DNA of 64,000 bases from Lonicera japonica (Eukaryota; Streptophyta; Magnoliopsida; Dipsacales; Caprifoliaceae), in NCBI GenBank assembly GCA_021464415.1, contig CM038467.1, positions 10,433,411 to 10,497,410 on the forward strand, written 5' to 3'. The position numbers and the translations under genes are program-made. Of this stretch, positions 23,382 to 36,200 are shown one piece after another. Below the pieces are notes generated by a model. It saw only the letters and a program-made list of their open reading frames with translations. It ran no database searches and was not told the DNA's origin. Numbering within the stretch: position 1 is the first letter of the stretch; each line of letters starts with the position of its first letter.

Positions 23382-24599
23382 CTATTGAAGAGATATATTT
23401 TTCCTTTTAACAACACCATTTTGTTAAAGAGTTCTAGGTGCCGAAAAATTATGATCAATAACATGTTTATCACAAAAAATTTTAATATCAATATTATCAA
23501 ATTCTCTACCTCTATCACTCATAACACGCACAATAGAAACACCTTTTTTATTTTGAACTTTTCTACAAAATTTTGCAAAGACATGTGGAGTTTCACTTTT
23601 GTGGGCAAGAAATAACACCCAAGTGAGTCTAGTAAAATCGTCAACAATAACAAAAGTATATAATTTACCACCCAAACTAGCAACCGAATTAGGACCAAAT
23701 AAATCAAGATGCAACATATCAAGAGGTCTAGTTGTAGTAATGTCCTTCTTAGATTTAAATGAAGATTTATGTTGTTTACCAAGTTGACATGCATCACAAA
23801 TTTTATCTTTAACAAATTTAGTCTTACGCAATCTTTTAACTAGCTCTTTCTTAGACAATTTATGAATTAAATCCATATTAGCATGTCCTAGTCTTCTATG
23901 CCATAACCAAGATACATCATTAATAGCGGATAAACATTTAACATATTGTTGTGATAAATCATCAAGTTCAATAGTATACACATTGTTAGTTCTATATGCA
24001 ATAAGTAAAATTGAATCATCACTAACATTCTTAACAATGCAACGATCGGATTTAAAAATCACTTCATAACTTTTATCACATAGTTGATTAATGCTAAGTA
24101 AATTATGCTTTAAACCATCAACTAATAGAACATTGTCAATACAAGTAGAATGCTTACCAACCTTACCTATACCGATGATTTTACCCTTGGCGTTGTCCCC
24201 AAAAGTCACATTCCCTCCTTGCTTGAGAATAAGACTTAAGAAATTGTTCTTGTCTCCCGTCATGTGCTTTGAGCAACCACTATTTAAGAACCACTTGGTT
24301 TTGCTACCTTTGGCTTTCAAGCACACCTACACCATAACCTTAAGTAACGTCTCCTTTGGTACCCAAACTGTATTGGGTCCCTTTGGGTTAGCAAACATAA
24401 TGGTTCCTTTTGGAACCCAAGCAAGCTTTTTCTTAGGAAAATTTTCATTCATATAGTAACAATGATCCACGTAATGAGTATTTCTACCACAATATGAGCA
24501 AAGTTGAGTGGGATCATGAGGTGTGTATGTTTTAAAAAAAATTGTAATCTTTTTGGTTATCAATTTGGTTATAGTCCAAATCGGCTTTTTTGAATACAC
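23382..24599 (-). pseudogene. Copia gag end, protease and integrase core, inactivated
   Basis: The frame carries a second zinc knuckle (CSYCGRNTHYVDHC) and a VWVPK block. The protease active-site region reads NSG where family members have DSG. The integrase has its HHCC zinc domain (HRRLGHANMD, CDACQLGK) and the Asp residues in LDLFGP and SDRGREF. The third acidic residue of the DDE triad is replaced by Lys in GVVKRKN. Stops interrupt the frame at about 24324-24326, 23421-23423 and 23382-23384. The two catalytic changes are both G-to-A on the coding strand. The piece cannot make active protease or integrase. Confidence 0.9.
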
Positions 24600-24636
24600 A
24601 CCTTTGCATTCCTAATAGTTTATCCAAGTTATCCTT

Positions 24637-26076
24637 TCATTTGGTAAACTTGGCTAGACAATTAGTTAAATCGTCCACTTGATCTTTCAATTTGATATTT
24701 TCTATTACAAGTGTGTTTGGAGTTTCTTTCTCCTTTCCTTTCTTTAAAGTTTTGATTTCATTTTTCAAAGATATGTTTTCTTTCTCAAAACTTTCACACT
24801 TGCTAGAAACCATCAAATTTTCCTTTTTGAGGCTTGCATATTCTTTAGACAATTTATTAAACTTGTTATGCAATTCTTCAAACATATTATATAATTCATC
24901 ATAGTCATTCTCATCATGTGCATCATTATTGATAGAGACGTTATCATCATTAAATGAATCATAAGTAGAGCATACCTCATCGTCTCTTGCCATAAGGTAA
25001 AGGTTAGCCGTTTTCTCGTCGCTAGAATTGGCATCGGACTTGCCTTCTTCGGAATCACTCTAAGTGCCTTTGAGGGTGTGTTTTACTTGTTTGAAGGCTT
25101 TGTCTCTTTTATCTCTTCTTTCCTTTCTTCTAACCGGGCAATTTGTTTTGAAATGACCTGGTTCATGGCAATGGAAACACTTCTTTTCTTTTTCGTTTTC
25201 AACTCTTGGTTGAATAGATCGATCATTGTTCCTTCTTGATGAAGAATCAAAGTTGTTTTCTTTTCCTTGAAACTTCTTCTTCTTAGCTAAAAATTTTATG
25301 AATTTTCTAGAAAGAAGAGCCATATCCTCATCTCCTACCATCAACTCCTCATCATCCTCTAGTTGATTTGCTTTGAGAGCAAGAGTTTTCTTGGCTTTTG
25401 AATCGACCTCGTCTTCTCTTTCCAATTATTTCTCATGGGTTTTGAGAGACCCCAAGAGTTCATCCATGCTTAGTGTTTTAAGATTCTTGGCTTCTTGAAT
25501 AGCCGTCACTTTAGGTCTTCATTTCTTGGGAAGACTTCTAAGAATTTTTCGAATCTTGTCCTCATTTGAATATTCCTTTCCAAGAAGATTTAAAGTATTA
25601 GTGATAATAGAGAATCTACTATACATAGAAGTAAGTGATTCATTAGGTTCCATTTTGAAAAGTTCATAATCATGAACGAGCATATTAATATTATCGTCCT
25701 TAACTTGTGAGGTTTCTTCATAGGCAACTTCTAATTTGTCCCAAATTTCTTTGGCGGTTTTACAACTAGAAATTTTGTTGTATTCATCTATAGTTAATGC
25801 GTAATGTAGGGCATTCAAGGCTTTAGCGTTAAATTAAATTTTCTTAATATCATGCTCATCATATTCGGAAATGGATTTAGGAGTGACTTTACCCTTTTCA
25901 TCGATTTTGGTAATCTCATAGGGTCCAATGAGTGTAACCTTCCATTGTTCAAAATTACTAACTTGAAGAAAAGTACACATATGACTTTTCCAATAACTAT
26001 AATTTTTGCAATTAAATAGAGGTGGTCTAGTGGTGGAAGAACCTTCGTTAATTCCGGTTCCTTGATAGATAGACAT
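24637..26076 (-). pseudogene. Copia gag, broken by stops and a frameshift
   Basis: Gag begins at the ATG at 26076-26074 (MSIYQGTGINEG). It has the family block PPLFNCKNYSYWKSHM, then a UBN2-type region with AKEIWDKLEVAYEE and ESLTSMYSRF, a basic stretch, and the CCHC zinc knuckle CFHCHEPGHFKTNC. A coiled-coil-like acidic/basic segment ends the gag. The pieces are in one frame but are separated by stops near 25831-25833, 25516-25518, 25426-25428 and 25057-25059. The downstream pol is in another frame, so a frameshift lies between about 24600 and 24640. Gag would normally form the particle that packages the element's RNA. Confidence 0.9.
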
Positions 26077-26119
26077 GATCGTAAACTCTAAGATTGTAAA
26101 ATCAAAACAAGAGTACAAC

Positions 26120-26130
26120 CTCTGATACCA
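26120..26130 (-). promoter_or_regulatory. Primer binding site, initiator tRNA-Met type
   Basis: On the minus strand TGGTATCAGAG lies two bases downstream of the 5' LTR end. It is the standard complement to the 3' end of plant initiator tRNA-Met used by copia elements. Confidence 0.9.
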
Positions 26131-26132
26131 AT

Positions 26133-27643
26133 TGTAGGTCGGAAAATACCCTAAAGGGGGGTGAATAGGGTTTTTAAAACTTAATCGGATTTTTAAAAAT
26201 GATTTAAAAATATTTGATGTCTATATTTATCAAGCAATCAAGAATAAAGTTAATTCCAAACACAATGAATAAATAGCACAATATAATAGAGGAAGAGATA
26301 GAAAGATTGAACCGATCGAAGTCGAAGATTTTTTGTCTACACGGTTCGGCTTGTTCCCCTACTCCGCGCTCGGTTAGTTCTCCGAGAATTTTCACTATAA
26401 CCGATCTCCTTCCGGGTGAAGATCAAACCTCTACAAGTGTATTCTTCTCACACACTCTTACAAGTATTGAAACACCCTCAATACTCTCACAAGAAATCCT
26501 TCTTGCTAATCTATGAGATACACCTCTCACAATTATGATTCAAATGAGTTTTGGTGACAAACACCAATGTACAATATCTCTCTTGTATATGACAAAATAC
26601 AAATGAAGCTCACACTAAGAGATACTAAAATTGATCAAAGTATATAGCTCAAAAATGAAAGATTGATCAAAATGTGTTCTTGAATCTTTGTATATTTGAA
26701 TATATGAATAATAGAGTATTAGAATGATTCAAGGTGTGTTAAAACATGTCTAAGACCTCATATTTATAGCTTGCAAAACCATATGGCCGTTGGAGATGGT
26801 TAAGAGAGGTTTTGGCTCCAAGGTATACATTTTTAAATTTTCTAACAGCTAGTTTTGACAAAAAATTTAAATTTGTTTTGTTAATTTCTCCCAATTTGAC
26901 CGTTGGATCATTCTCAAATTTTAGTCCAAATCTCCAGGAGATGTTGTCTAACTATTGTAAAAATTTCAAAATGATCGGAGTTCGGGAAAGCCTCCATCTT
27001 ACTGTTAGATCAAAACTGGGCAAAAATTGAGCGAATTTTAAACGTAAAAAAAAATATATTTTTGCAATTTAACAATTTAGTTCCAAATAAGATTCTAATG
27101 ATTTTTGAACCTCAAAGATATGTTTCTAAGATACCTATTTTTATTATAGCTTAAAATATGATCATTTAAAATTAATATGAATTTATTTTGAAACTCGATT
27201 TTTGTAAAATGATGTTTTTTAAATAAATTCAATTTCAAGCTAGTTTGAATCAATCTTTAAAAGATGCAAGAATATGTTTGAGCTATAGGGATTTGATCAA
27301 TAAAGTATCTTTACATAAAATCTAAGCACTCACTCAATTTAATGATAATTCGAGTATTCGTGATGCTTGATTGTCTTGTGCGTATCTTCATTTGATTGAT
27401 GATCTTGATTCTTTCTTGGTATTGCTTCTTTGTGAAGCACATGGAGATCATTTGAGTTCATTTCTTGTGAGTGAAAGCATTTTTGGAGCTTTGTGTGAAA
27501 GTTTGACTATATCGGTTTGACGTCACACTTGGTTGAAAAAGATATCGGCTAATGGCTATTATCATTGGAACAACCGAGTTAAATAACACTATATTAACTT
27601 ATTGTAATTATCAAAATAAGATTAGTTGACTTTAAGGTCAACA
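26133..27643 (-). repeat. 5' LTR of the copia element (1511 bp)
   Basis: It runs from TGTTGACC at 27643 to CCTACA at 26133 on the minus strand. It is near-identical to 18017-19531, with scattered substitutions and one-to-three-base indels. The 69-codon frames on the plus strand of both LTRs are the same sequence and are not genes. Confidence 0.95.
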
Positions 27644-29179
27644 TTTCGGATCTAATCTTGGTACCCGAAATGCAACATTCTAGAGTTAGACCGCTGAAAA
27701 TATTTTGAAGAGAAAAAGAAGATACACACCGGAGGTTTCTCTGTCATACTTTATTTATCTTTTATTTATATTATATCAATGGGGAGATAATCACCTAAAC
27801 TTCTTCTTAATTTAAATTAAGTTATATATTTGTGTACCTAGTTTTATTTACGTATCTGTTTTATCTTAATTGTTTAACTTAAATTATTTATAATGTAGAC
27901 TTGTTATATTTGTTGTTCTGTCCACTTTCTAGTTGAATAAATTTATTATTAAGTTGCCGATATTCTATCGTTTTCAAATAAAACATCTTTTCAAAACCCT
28001 GATAAAAATCATTTGTATAATCAGAAGAAGTATTGTCATTATCGTCTAGATAAAACCAAGCTTTCAAAACCCAGACTGATAAGTTCTTACTTAGGAATTC
28101 AACTCGGATATATTGTATTTTTCATATAGACTATAATGTATCTGATACACTCTCCTCAAGAGTTTAATTCTGTATTAAATCAATTCTGAAAAAATAAGAT
28201 ATTTTTTAAATAAACTAAACGAGATAATTGATAATGTTGTCTGATGAAACAATACCAAATCAATCTCAAGAGTTCAAAACAGATAAGATAAACTTTTGTC
28301 ACTAGTGATCAGACTTTAACAAAACCAAACATTGAATTACGGAATACAAGGTTTTCATCCATTCTCCCGTTTTTCCAAAAATCGGATTTTCATAAGATAT
28401 TTCTAGAAAATAATAGAATATCAGTAAATACATCCAAAATTTTCAATGTAGAATAAGCATATAAATATCACTACAGACCAAAAGGGCGGAACGGGTGCTT
28501 AACACCTTCCTAATTCGTAATATAATTCCTGAAACCTATAAAATCATGATTTCATAGACAAACATGTAAGGAAAAGACTTATGTGTAGCCTTCCCATTAC
28601 ACAACTTTTTTGTCCATTTTCTCATAAAAACACACTGGCAACTCTAAACAATCCTCCTGCATCTGGAATAGGATAAATAGACTCATGATATGATTTATCA
28701 CTGTATAGAAGTAAATGAAGCACAGTAACTTCTTCTAATTTTTCAGGCCCCCAAACTAGAGGTAGAGGCCGGGAGGCTGTATTTGCGGATTTTCACAGTA
28801 AGGGTTTTGGACTTCATGAGGTTAATGACAAAGAAAAAGATAATGGCTTTCTTTCTTGGCGATATTTGATGTGTTATGTTTTTGGTAATGGTGGGGGGTG
28901 TGTGTATATATATATATATATGTATATATCATTTATATATTTCATTTATAATCCTATTGTTTTGATGAAAATGAGAAAGATATTTCCACCAAAATAGTCC
29001 AACTCAGATCCCAAGTGGACCACCACATAAGATCCTCGTCAATGATTTTAAATAGACGCGAACGAAGGGTCTCAATTGGATCTATAAATATACTTTCAGA
29101 TCCAGTTTAGAACAATTGAAACTTTGAGGGAGACATTAAAAATGACCCAAAACATCAAGGTTTAACATATAATTTACCC

Positions 29180-31450
29180 TGTGAACTAGGAATAACAACT
29201 TTCCTAAGACAAAATAGACAAAGCATATTACGCTAAATTATGAGCCACCTTATTAGCTGCTCTAGGAGCATATCAGAACACAAATTAAAATATTTTTCAT
29301 CTCTCTAACAATTGAATTGATCGGTCAACATGCATTTAGGTAGCTAAATTAAAACATTTACCCTTGCATGGTACATGACTAAAAAGCGAAAGTCTTAGCT
29401 ACCAAAATGCATGTCGATGGATCAATTCATATGACAGAGCAATAGTCTTGAAGTTTAATTTACGGTGAATTGTTTTGAAGGAGTTAGTTGAATTTATTTT
29501 GTTGTTTCTAATTCTAGGTGAGATTTTTTTTATTTTTTTTAATTCGATCAATTAATGAAAACCAAATTCGCCACTAACTTCATACAAATTTGGCAGATTA
29601 GGTAAGCCTAATTCACCAACAATACTGTTTGTTTGCCGAAACTTTTGGTGGACTAATGTATGTTAGGATACTTAAATATCATTTTTATAAATATAGTATA
29701 CAAAAAGAAATAGTAACAAAGGACTTATTTAGACCCATCTCCACCTCTAAAGGTAAAAGGGTAAATTTGGCTTCAAATATTGCGCACCGGGGAAGCTAAT
29801 AGGGCAAAAAGGTAAGCAAAATGTTAAAGGCAAGCCTAATTTATCCACCAACTAACTTTTAGCTTGGGTGATTCATTGTGTTTGTCCCATGCAAATTTTT
29901 ATTTTTTGTAATAAAAAGCACGGCGTCTCATCCAAATGTTGAAACCTTTGGGCGATATTCAATGCATCGTTTTTACACTTTTGAGTACAAAATTTCTCAA
30001 ATTGCTATGTTAATATAATTACCTAATTTTTCAGTACATGGGTAAAATGGCCTTACATAAGTATATATATAATCCAATGGTCCAAAGTATCTCCTATCCA
30101 AATAGAGTAATATTGATTTCTAAATGTTGTTACGAAATTCCAAAAAATGGAACCACCAAGCCAAACTTTCTTCAGTTTTCTATAATAAATAACTCTACTG
30201 CAAGAGATGGCGGTACATCTTGGCTGCCCAATATACGAATCATTTTCGGATAAATAATCAATAGCTATTTTTACCACCCTTTTTCTTTTCCTTTTTTTTT
30301 TTTTGAAGCAAAAAGAAAATATAATTATGATATGTTTGACAACTGAATTTTTTGAGTTTTGAAATTGAAATTATAGCGAAAATTAAGAATTGTGTAAACT
30401 AATTTAAATTTTAAAACATGGAATTGTGACGTACCATTTATGCAGTGCATGGTCCCAAGGGATAAAAGCAAAGACCCAACACGGGACCTATTGGGGACTG
30501 AGAAATTAATGGTGGAAGAACATATTAACAGCAAGTGCATGTGCTTTCCTTCACGTACATATATGTATATATATATATATATATATACTTCTCGATCTTA
30601 TTCATATATATATTTTGTGGATGGAATCCTATATAGCTAGATTACGCGTGCTCTCAAACTTTAATTATTTATTAGAACTGCTTTGAGTCATTAATTAATG
30701 CCAGTCGTTTTAAAGAAAAACTCAAAAACAAGTTATTAATGCATCCAGCTACTTTTGCTAATCCAGCTTCAATAACATATATTAATTTGGGTTCGAATAT
30801 TTTTGTAAGACTAAATATAGTAAGTAGTATTGCTTTTGGATAATTGATTGCACGAAACCGAACGAGTGGGGCATGCATTTGAAATCTCCCAACCCACAAG
30901 ACAAGACAAGACAAGATATAAGATAAGATAGTTATTATTCAACAGGCAAGCAGGCAGGCAAGCATTTGTGTCTCCAATCGAGCGAACCCCTACGACTACT
31001 ACTGCTATGCGCAGACCCCATTTGTAATAATTCTCACACTTACATACACCAAGGCCTTCCGTATCACGGATGTGTACCCCGTCCGCACTTTTTTACTATT
31101 TAAAATCATCATCATTGCTGCTTGTTTGAATAATGCATATATACTCCCCCTCCTCCTCAAATTCAAACTCCCCCTTCCCGTTTCTATAGATTTGTTTCCA
31201 TCTTTAAAAATTCAATATAGTGGAAATGAATATTGTTTTCAATGTAAAAAAAATTTCACGCAACTAAATCTTTTTTGCCTATTTAGTTGATATCATAACT
31301 GATGAAAATCAACTACATTACTTTCGGTCGATTGCTCATTCGTATCAAAGTGTGAAAATACCCTGTAAATATATAAAGCCAAGATCAATTTCAACTTCTT
31401 TAAAACTCTGTTAAGACTTTTGTTTTACTTATTTTACCCATGCAATCTCT
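29180..31450. other. Intergenic DNA, no gene seen
   Basis: It contains a (TA)n microsatellite near 30570-30588, short AAGAC and GGCA repeats around 30898-30962, and AT-rich sequence. No domain-bearing frame was found. Confidence 0.5.
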
Positions 31451-31530
31451 TTTTTTCATGAAAAAATGCTAGCAAAGAGAATCGAACTCTCGTCCTTAAA
31501 CTCAGTTTTCCATTGAGCCATTCTTCACTT
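31451..31530 (-). repeat. tRNA-like SINE fragment
   Basis: On the minus strand an A-box-like TGGCTCAATGGA is followed about 30 nt later by a B-box GAGTTCGATTCTC, then an A-rich tail. The acceptor stem of a true tRNA does not form, so a SINE head or decayed tRNA-derived sequence is the better reading. Confidence 0.45.
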
Positions 31531-31535
31531 CTGTT

Positions 31536-31976
31536 AAAATTTTCTACACATCACGTGTGGGTAATCTAGTTTATCGTAAACAAACACTAAGATCTGGCAC
31601 ATTCGAATTTGATTAACACAAAATAAACTAGAAATGTCTTTAAAAAATAAGTGTAGATTATATTTATTTATTTTTGATTGGAGGAGGGAGCAAGTTGCCA
31701 TTACCGGCAAAGTGGGGCCTCAGAGGCTCAGATCTAGATAAATGATAAATCTCCTCACCACTACCATAAACGGTACTGAACCATGAGGACGGAACCCAAA
31801 AACAAGTTGTGACAAACATTAAGAGTAGGCTACCAAGCCACATGCAAGAACTAACCATTATTAAAAAGCTTTGTATCTGCTCAAGCTACCCAACAAAATT
31901 TCCCCATAAGTTTCTAATGCATGTCAAAACTGGTAGATATGCATAAATTAGAGCACACAAATGGTTTATTCACAGG
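31536..31976. other. Intergenic DNA, no supported gene
   Basis: A 64-codon minus-strand frame at 31664-31858 has a hydrophobic N terminus but no family signature. I do not call it a gene. Confidence 0.4.
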
Positions 31977-32090
31977 CATTGGAAATGCAAGATAAAAGTG
32001 GCGAGAAAAATGGCAAACGGAATGGCCGACGTTTTCACGAAAATGGGTGAAGATACCAATGATCACTATCTTTTACTTGATACCTTGTAG
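31977..32090 (+). pseudogene. Possible RNase H-like fragment of a non-LTR element or host-type RNase H
   Basis: Thirty-seven codons end in TAG and read HWKCKIKVARKMANGMADVF then TKMG. This resembles the last block of plant RNase H-like sequences (H-x-x-R-x-x-N-x-x-AD-x-L/F-x-K-x-G). The rest of such a protein is missing. Confidence 0.35.
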
Positions 32091-33241
32091 CTTTTTTCCT
32101 GTTTGTTTCCGGGCCATAATGGTACTCTGATGGACCAAAAGGGAAAAAAGAGCATCAAATTTTATCACTAGAAATAAATGGAAAGAATGCCTCTTGTCAT
32201 TTTTACCAAAACAAAGATGCATAAATGCTGGGGAAAAAATGTTGACAACATTGTCACAAGAAGCATCATCTGGAAATCAAAAATAAAGTTTACCGATGAT
32301 GAATATCTTTCGATGTGATCACAGTTGAGATTTACTAGGACTTGCCTTCCTAGATGTGCAAAGCCTCAACAAGTCTTTAGCTGGTTCAGTTTTTGAACTA
32401 GAAAAAAAACGCAATTCCTTGTCTTGTATATTTTAAAAGAAAATGACTCGTTAGATAAAGTAGCAGTTCTTCCAGAGATAGCAGTGGATAACTGCAACAA
32501 ATATGTACATATGTACAAATTGGGCTAACAATATATACTCCCTCTGTGCTCAGTCGTCTTTGACTTTTTGTACTTCCTAAGAATACATTCATTTCAACTG
32601 AATCAATCAAGGTAAAAAATACAACTTATATTCTATTGTGAGATCTGCATCTCCCAAAACGGAAATAGGACTATTAGGTTGAGACATCTCGAAAAGGAAA
32701 TTGGGAACATTAATTTGAGCCAAGGGAATATGCGCAACAACAACAAGAAGATCAAAATGAAACAATAAAACTACATGTACATACTTCTTGGCAATACTGG
32801 AAAGAAATGCAAACCCTATTTTGTATTCTTAATCATCCAATATATCATGACTTGGATATTTCTTCTCAGGGTTTAACATGATGGGTTTTCACCCATCTGT
32901 CTTAAACCAAGGAATATGATTTTTAAAGTATAAATTGGAAACCCAATCACGTTTTGAAAAAATCAATAATCATAACAAATAAAGGACAGACAACAATAAG
33001 GCTAATATCAAATTGGCCTTACCTATTTCTTCCAACAAGTCTGGTGTCCATCCCAATTGTGAAAGAATATGTCCAAATATCCAATCCATAGAAAGCCAAT
33101 GCACATCTTGAAACTTTTCTTCCTAGTATTCACAATCCTCAATTCCACGCCTGTACTATGTATATATTTACAGCCAACAGCAATTGTGAAGCCTGTGGTG
33201 TTTAATCTGGTCACCCCTGATTCCTTTATGACTGATAAATG

Positions 33242-36200
33242 TCATGAGATTCCTCCCAAAACTCTCCTCAGCTCAGATTTCTGTTCCACAGAAAGACTTG
33301 AAGGGTACTTAACATCAACATTAATCCTCAGATTTCCCTTCTTCCTCGGCTCCTTAGAAATGGGCATTCCTTCGTTTGGGACAACTATCACAAAACCTGG
33401 TTTAACAATCTCAGTCAATGGTATAATCAGATTCCTTCCATCTAGAGTCGTAAGCTCAAGGGTCTTGCCTGTTAGGGCCTCTAAAAGTAATAGCTCTTGA
33501 TTCACCACCAGATCATTACCTTCCCTTGTGTAAATTGAATGAGGTTTCTCGTCTATCACGAAAATAAGGTCAGCCGCTATGACACCGGGTTCTTGGTTAC
33601 CCTTCTCGGGAAAAGTAATTTTTGTGCCTTTCTTCCATCCTGGTCTTATCTCAATTGTCAATATCTCCTCCAAGGTTCGAAGCTTACTGCAAGAGATAGA
33701 TTGGCATATCAAGACAGTAAAATATATAATCAAAGGCATTCAACTTAAAATAAACAGGAGGAATGTAAGAGTCAAAATGAATTTTCCAACTAATAATTCC
33801 ATAAAAGATACTGGCTTTGACAAAGTTCTATATACACTTCTCAGATAATCCTTCTTTTAAAATTCGCTTTTGTGGGGGCCGAAAGTCAATGCTATTAGCA
33901 CTTAAAATAACTATTTCGTGCACTGCGAAAAATTATAAATTTTCACAGAGAATGGATGACACTAGCAACACTGGAAAGTCGAGAGCATAAAAAAACTTGT
34001 CAAATTTTCACAGATGGAACCTAGTTGATTCAACCTTGTTGACTCAGTTATAGCAAAGTATTTGAACCATGACAGCAATGAAACCATGACAAAGGTTGAC
34101 TGTGTGCATTTAGTTCCAAAATGCTTGGTTAATAGAAGGTAGATTCTGGATGTAGTTCTTGTGACTAACAAGTGTGAAGAGTGAAGACCCAAGAGTTTGC
34201 AGGCTTAGACACATTGTTGGTGAACACCAGGGTACTGAAAAAGTGTATGATGGCATCAAACACTAGCGTTAGCACTAGGGTATTGAAAAAGTGTAGGACG
34301 TCATCAAACAGGCAGTAAATATTGTATCCGTTGAGTGTACATATGTAGCATCCCCTAAACCCCCAAGCTTTGAGGCCCACACTATATCTTTATCAGTCTT
34401 ATCCAAAACAACCATCAAGGCTTGAACACATGGGCTGGCTTCAATAATCATTAATGTACAAGAAGTTGAGAACCAGTGCAAGAGAAATGCAGGGTCGGAT
34501 GGCAAGAGAAGTGCTTCAGAAAGGTTATTCCCAGTATTGGATAAGACAATCTTCAAAGCAGAATGAAGTAGGGAATTGGACACAAACCTAGCCGTTGGCA
34601 AAAGAGCTTTTATTGTAGCACAAAAAGTAGTTTGAAGGCATGTCTTGTGCTTAAGAGCTTCCACACTGGATACGTTAAACTTAACCCAAAAATTTGCCAA
34701 TATACCAATAAGTTTCTTGAGAGGCTACACCGCATATGTTAAAAAAAATAGCCATACGGGTGTCTTAAGCCCGTATAGTTCATACGAGTAAGCCAAGCTT
34801 GAGAAAAAATAAAATAGAAAAGGCTTCATACGAGTGTGACACACTGGTATGACTCATACAAGCTTGGATCATTACTAGCGTGCCAAGCTCGTATGACTCA
34901 TACAAGTAAGCCACACCCTTACCAATTTCTTTATTTTTTTTTGTACGGGTATGCCACACTCTTTTGGTTCATATAATTGATTCTGGCCATATGAGTAAAA
35001 TTTAGGCGTATGCTAAGTTTAAACATCCCCTACCATATGAGACTAAGTTTGTTACTTAATTTTCTGCCGCTGTAGATGGGGGTATATGGTAAATTTGCTA
35101 ATTTACCATATTCAGTGTGGACGCTTTAACATATGAAAGGGCAAAAACCATCCTACAGTGAGCCAGCCTTTAGAATCCAAAGGAAGTTGTACACTTATAG
35201 CAAATATAGATATTTTTAAACTTAAGCAATTGATGAAAATAACAAGAAAAGAAAATTTCAAATCAAGTACAGTGGTGATGTATGCAATTCTAGGTCTATA
35301 ATAGGAAACTAGTTGTTTTTTGCATTGACTTCACGACAATGGAAATTATGTCGTAATATTAATTCCTCGCATGAACATTTAATTATCATAATATGTTTTG
35401 GCTTATGAGACATTAAATATGTTTTTTGTCACTAAATACAATGAAATCATTGTTTCAATGTGAGGAAAACTCAAATTGGGGTGAGAAGCATTTACCTATT
35501 TTTAACTTAAGCAATTGATGTAACAGAAAGAAATTAATCTAAGGGTGATGTAATTGTTTAAAACTAGTTTTATACTTACTGGATGACCATGAATAAACTA
35601 GAAAAAATGTAATACAATCTTTCTGGAGGAAAAATGGAGTCATTTCAACCTTAACAACTGACAACATTGTATAAAAATGCCCAACGACACCACCCATCGT
35701 GCTGAAAGTCGCTAGGCTTCTCAATTGTTGCACAGCAACAAAGACAATATTTCCCTCTGAAATTCTACTACCAACGCTAACCTACTAGGATATGCTAGTT
35801 TAATTCATGCAAGTATTATGTTACTTTCCAATATCAATAAGCAATTTATCTTGCAAAACAGAAACTGTTATACAACTAATGAGAAGGGAAAGAAATACAA
35901 ACCCCAAAGCATCAGCAATCGTGGTCGAAATCTTCATCTTCTTTTTGGCACCTTTATAAAGCTCCTCTAGAGTGCAGGGCAACAAATTCTCCACAGGCGG
36001 AGCCTTCCTCGAGGAATTTCCAAACTCTCCATTAGAAGTGGTGAAGAAAGCGTCCTTATACGCTCTACTCCTCCCACCTTCAGATCCATTAAACAATTCC
36101 GCGTAAATATCATCGGCATCCCTCGGATTGAACCGGAACGAAGGGTCAGGATGGTGGTGGTTGTTGGTCCCACGGCCGGACTTGAGTGCCTCCTCGCCGT

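Larger units (their letters stand above)
18017..27643 (-). mobile_element. Ty1/copia retrotransposon (9.6 kb), Sirevirus-like, with antisense LBD passenger
   Basis: On the minus strand the order is 5' LTR (27643-26133), primer site, gag, protease, integrase, RT, RNase H, an extra region with an opposite-strand LBD frame, polypurine tract, and 3' LTR (19757-18017). The integrase-before-RT order defines copia. The flanks are the same 5 bp, TTTCG (18012-18016 and 27644-27648). The LTRs differ at only a few percent of positions by eye, so the insertion is fairly recent, yet the gag-pol frame is broken repeatedly. Two zinc knuckles in gag, long LTRs and a large post-pol region suggest the Sirevirus/Maximus lineage, but this is tentative without a tree. 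The TSD and both LTRs make the element limits very sure. Confidence 0.95.
17022..28797 (+). mobile_element. LTR sequence, partly duplicated, interrupted by a copia element
   Basis: It begins TGTAAACACC and ends ATTTTCACA. The flanking 5-mers GTAAT (17017-17021) and GTAAG (28798-28802) match in 4 of 5 bases. It is the same family as the solo LTR at 10280-11769. Shared features are the TGTARACACC start, the CCCGCAAGAAC motif, a TATAAATA box, a CGCCGGAGG-like leader motif and the downstream GTTAAGCAC segment. Two TATA boxes are present (near 17213 and 17884), each followed by family-specific leader sequence. The left part is therefore a partial tandem duplication of the LTR. The copia element sits in the second copy, between 18016 and 27644. 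Confidence 0.7.
16209..29179. mobile_element. Outer MULE-like element with ~190-bp inverted repeats, hosting nested insertions
   Basis: The left arm starts GGGTAAATTATGTG and continues with TTTTTAATGTCTCACTCAAA and CCAATTGAGACC. The right arm, read on the minus strand, starts GGGTAAATTATATG and repeats the same order of words. The arms cover about 16209-16395 and 28990-29179. GGGTAAATT-type ends with long inverted repeats are common in plant Mutator-like elements. A 9-bp near-duplicate, CTAGGAACA (16199-16207) and CTAGGAATA (29186-29194), lies close to the ends but not exactly abutting on the right. The remaining own interior (about 16400-17021 and 28803-28990) has no transposase and may be a captured fragment. 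Confidence 0.65.

Noticed and set aside
31466..31530. Possible tRNA gene on the minus strand
   Set aside because: A- and B-box-like motifs are present but no acceptor stem or full cloverleaf forms; it is kept only as a SINE-like fragment.
31664..31858. 64-codon minus-strand frame with hydrophobic start
   Set aside because: No homologous family recognised and no promoter context; treated as chance.
32531..32575. TACTCCCTCTGTGCTCAGTCG, resembling a Stowaway MITE end
   Set aside because: Only one end is visible and no partner inverted repeat was found.
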